Shown here in pieces: positions 32,681 through 34,656 of a DNA stretch of 34,656 nucleotides (within the stretch, counting starts at the first letter, position 1; every line of letters begins with the position of its first letter). Source of the stretch: Circinella minor (Eukaryota; Mucoromycota; Mucoromycetes; Mucorales; Lichtheimiaceae); assembly GCA_016758965.1 (NCBI GenBank), contig JAEPRB010000338.1, positions 1-34,656 of the forward strand, given 5' to 3'. The notes under the pieces were generated by a model. That model saw only the letters and a program-made list of their open reading frames with translations. It was not told the DNA's origin and ran no database searches. Position numbers and translations under genes: made by a program.

Positions 32681-33631
32681 ATAGACTGGTCCTATCTATA
32701 GTGAACTTTTAACCAGGTTAATAAATGATACAGTAGAAAAAGAGGTTAATTTTTTATTTTTCCAGTCCAGCAGCCCTTTTATACTGCTGAACTAGCTTGT
32801 ACAACCCATGTTACCATGAGTTCGCTTTTACCGAAGTCTGCCTGTTACAGTATTTTGCTTTTGAAAGTGGCGATGAAGTGAAAATTTTTCGGTAATAAAA
32901 AAAAAAAAATAGGTTATGAAGAAAAGGTTTTTCGGTCATGAAAAAGTTGCTTTTTAGTTATGAAACAAAAGGTTTTTCGATCATGAAAAAGCTGGTTTTC
33001 AGTTATGAGACAAAAAGTTTTTCAATTATGATAAATAAGGTTTTTCAATTATGAAAGGTTAAATTTTTCAATAATAAAGGCAAAGTTTTTAGGTTATGAA
33101 AGATAAGGCTTTTCAGTTATGAAAAATAAGATTTTTCAACTATAAGAAAAGAGACCTTCATTAATGGAGCGCGGAAATTTTCATAAAGAATAAAATAATT
33201 TTTGAAATATGAACCATAGAGTTTTTCGACCATGAGTGCATTGATTTTACAATTTTGAAGAGCAGAATTTTTCGTTTGTGAGAGGCCTTGTTTTTCAATG
33301 ATGAGTAAACTTTATTTTCATATATGATTAGTTTATTATATGTATTTGAATAAACATTTTATTTCTATGGAAATAACACAATTATTCATCAACAAACAAG
33401 AAGGTTACCTATACTTGAAGCATATTGAATTATACAAATTTAAAATTACGGTTTTTTTTTAAAATTAATTACTATCTTTAACTTTTTTATTTGTTGTTTA
33501 TTACTTATTTTTATTATTGAACAGTCTGAAAATGATCTTTTACATTTATTCATTCTCCCTCTCAAGCTTTTTATCTTATTTTTTTTTTCTTTTTTGACAA
33601 GAAGTATAATTTTGCAACCCCATTTTTAAAC
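32681..33631. other. Intergenic DNA outside the LTR, mostly the TTTTTC array
   Basis: No ORF of note. It begins with ordinary sequence to about 32880, continues as the repeat array listed separately, then AT-rich DNA with T-rich tracts (about 33571-33597) just ahead of the ATG at 33632. Confidence 0.45.
32884..33306. repeat. Degenerate tandem array of TTTTTC...TTATGA units
   Basis: About 14 units follow one another in the same orientation at irregular 22-40-bp spacing: TTTTTCGGTCATGAA, TTTTTAGTTATGAA, TTTTTCGATCATGAA, TTTTCAGTTATGAG, TTTTTCAATTATGA, TTTTTCGACCATGAG, TTTTTCGTTTGTGAG, TTTTTCAATGATGAG and others. The unit has a conserved TTTTTC head and an ATGA tail with a variable middle. Function is unknown. 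The foldback element at 27011-27487 is built of similar TTTTTC-headed words. Confidence 0.65.
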
Positions 33632-34656
33632 ATGAACAATATTAACAAACGTGATCGCTCTATGTCCCCTACAAACTCATCCACTAACCAATCATCTGCA
33701 GTACAAAAACGTCATCGTACAGTGCAAGAAATGGGAGAAAGAGTTCTATCTACAAACGTCCCAGGACTTGAGCGCACGTTGAGTAATTTAAGCATGGAAG
33801 GTGAATATTCGGATACTGAAGGTAATTTTGAATAACATCGTTATTTCCAATAAATCATGCAAAAAAAATTAGTATAGCGATTATATGTATACCTGAGAAG
33901 GCTGATAAAATTTGCCATTCACGGCAATCAGTTGAAGAGTTCTATTCATATTTTTGTCTGACTTTATGCATATTTATTATTATGGGTTGTCTATATATAG
34001 ATTATGTGAATGAAGAAGATACTATAATGGTAGAAGCACGCCAAAGAAAGAAAAGAGGGCAATATTAAGAAACAGATTTAGGAAAAGTCAGACAAGCAAT
34101 GAAAGAGGTCGCATATGGAAAATCAAAGAGGAAAGCTGCTAGTGATAATGAAATACCATATAGCACTCTTATTAACTATGAACAACGTTATATAAAAACT
34201 GGTTCTTTGGAATTACACAGAAGGGGGCCACAGAAAAAGAAAGTGGAAATTAATCTTGCAATGCACAGCTTTTTGCTGAATTATGTGACTCTAATAGTAT
34301 TTCAACCTACAATGAAATATGGGCTGTTTTCATAAAGAAGTTTGGTGATGAACATATTGCTAAAGAGAGTCTAAAAAAATATGTGAGCAAGCAATTCCGC
34401 ATCACATTACGATCTTTCAAAACTTTTCCATAAAAACCTGAAGGTGATCCAATCCTGCGCGATGCGGATGAATGCTTGCATTCACTTTATGATCAAGGTG
34501 TAGACCCCTTCCAGTGTATCTTTGTTTGCGAAGCAGCATATGCTATTAACTTTAATTGTACATATGTTGATACCAAACAAAAGAATTGGCGACGAACGAA
34601 AGCAGAAGCGACTGGGAAACAATACATTTCAAAAATGAAAAAGATAAAACCACTTG
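33632..34656 (+). pseudogene. Decayed Tc1/IS630-like transposase, running off the window
   Basis: Exon 1 is 33632-33821, intron 33822-34000, and exon 2 starts at 34001 (YVNEEDTIMVEARQRKKRGQ). The N-terminal part has a helix-turn-helix-like IPYSTLINYEQRYIKTGSLE followed by RRGPQKKK. Breaks are TAA at 34066-34068, a one-base frameshift between about 34225 and 34265 (the frame then reads NAQLFAELCDSNSISTYNEI), and TAA at 34431-34433. The later stretch CIFVCEAAYAINFNCTYVDT sits where IS630/Tc1-like transposases have a catalytic Asp in F-x-DE-x-G/A-F/Y; here Cys occupies that position. The copy is non-functional. The family call is by motif layout only; the rest lies beyond the window. Confidence 0.6.

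Overview
The window looks like nuclear DNA of an early-diverging filamentous fungus, most likely Mucoromycota. It is strongly AT-rich. Its genes have many short GT..AG introns (GTAAGT-type donors, TAG/CAG acceptors). It carries recognisable eukaryotic housekeeping genes (NEDD8 E1 regulatory subunit, SCYL1, SFT2), a Cys-3/Met4-like bZIP factor, and several fungal-type transposable elements. Exon boundaries were inferred by eye from splice motifs and from keeping the frame open. No database search was possible.

Left, 1-5.0 kb, is a mobile-element block. It holds the end of a TA-flanked DNA transposon (1-141), a DDE-type transposase in two overlapping ORFs whose second ORF ends in a chromodomain (238-1879), a 520-bp MITE-like element (1918-2437), and a spliced gene of a transposon-like family with a premature TGA (2484-5032). 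From 5.0 to 9.2 kb the DNA is sparse, with a CGGAT-rich degenerate repeat and one spliced minus-strand gene of unknown function (6583-8380).

The centre, 9.2-25.1 kb, is an ordinary gene-dense block: a small putative mitochondrial protein (9234-9607), a bZIP factor (10000-11029, minus), NAE1/ULA1 (11259-13565, minus, 10 exons), SCYL1 (13812-17865, 17 exons) diverging from NAE1 across 246 bp, a 698-aa fungal protein of unknown function (18180-20550, minus), SFT2 (22984-24081, 6 exons) and a single-exon YdjM-like membrane protein (24450-25142). These genes serve separate cellular jobs (neddylation, Golgi/COPI traffic, Golgi-endosome traffic, sulfur/amino-acid regulation) and do not form one pathway.

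Right, 26.2-34.6 kb, is a nested graveyard of mobile elements. A 527-bp MITE-like element interrupts a 9-bp minisatellite. A 477-bp near-perfect palindrome sits at the 3' end of a tnp2-type (CACTA/Plavaka-like) transposase gene. That gene carries three premature stops and a 470-bp solo LTR with a clear 5-bp target-site duplication. Beyond it lie a truncated Ty3/gypsy-like element (LTR plus gag), a TTTTTC-motif repeat array, and a decayed Tc1/IS630-like transposase that runs off the window. Excising the LTR in silico restores the transposase reading frame exactly, which supports the exon model.

The most interesting signals are the chromodomain-bearing DDE transposase, the palindrome whose three arm differences are all CpG versus TpG, the precisely readable nested insertions, and the fact that every premature stop in the decayed transposase genes can be explained by a C-to-T change. 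I did not find a clearly new multi-gene system.
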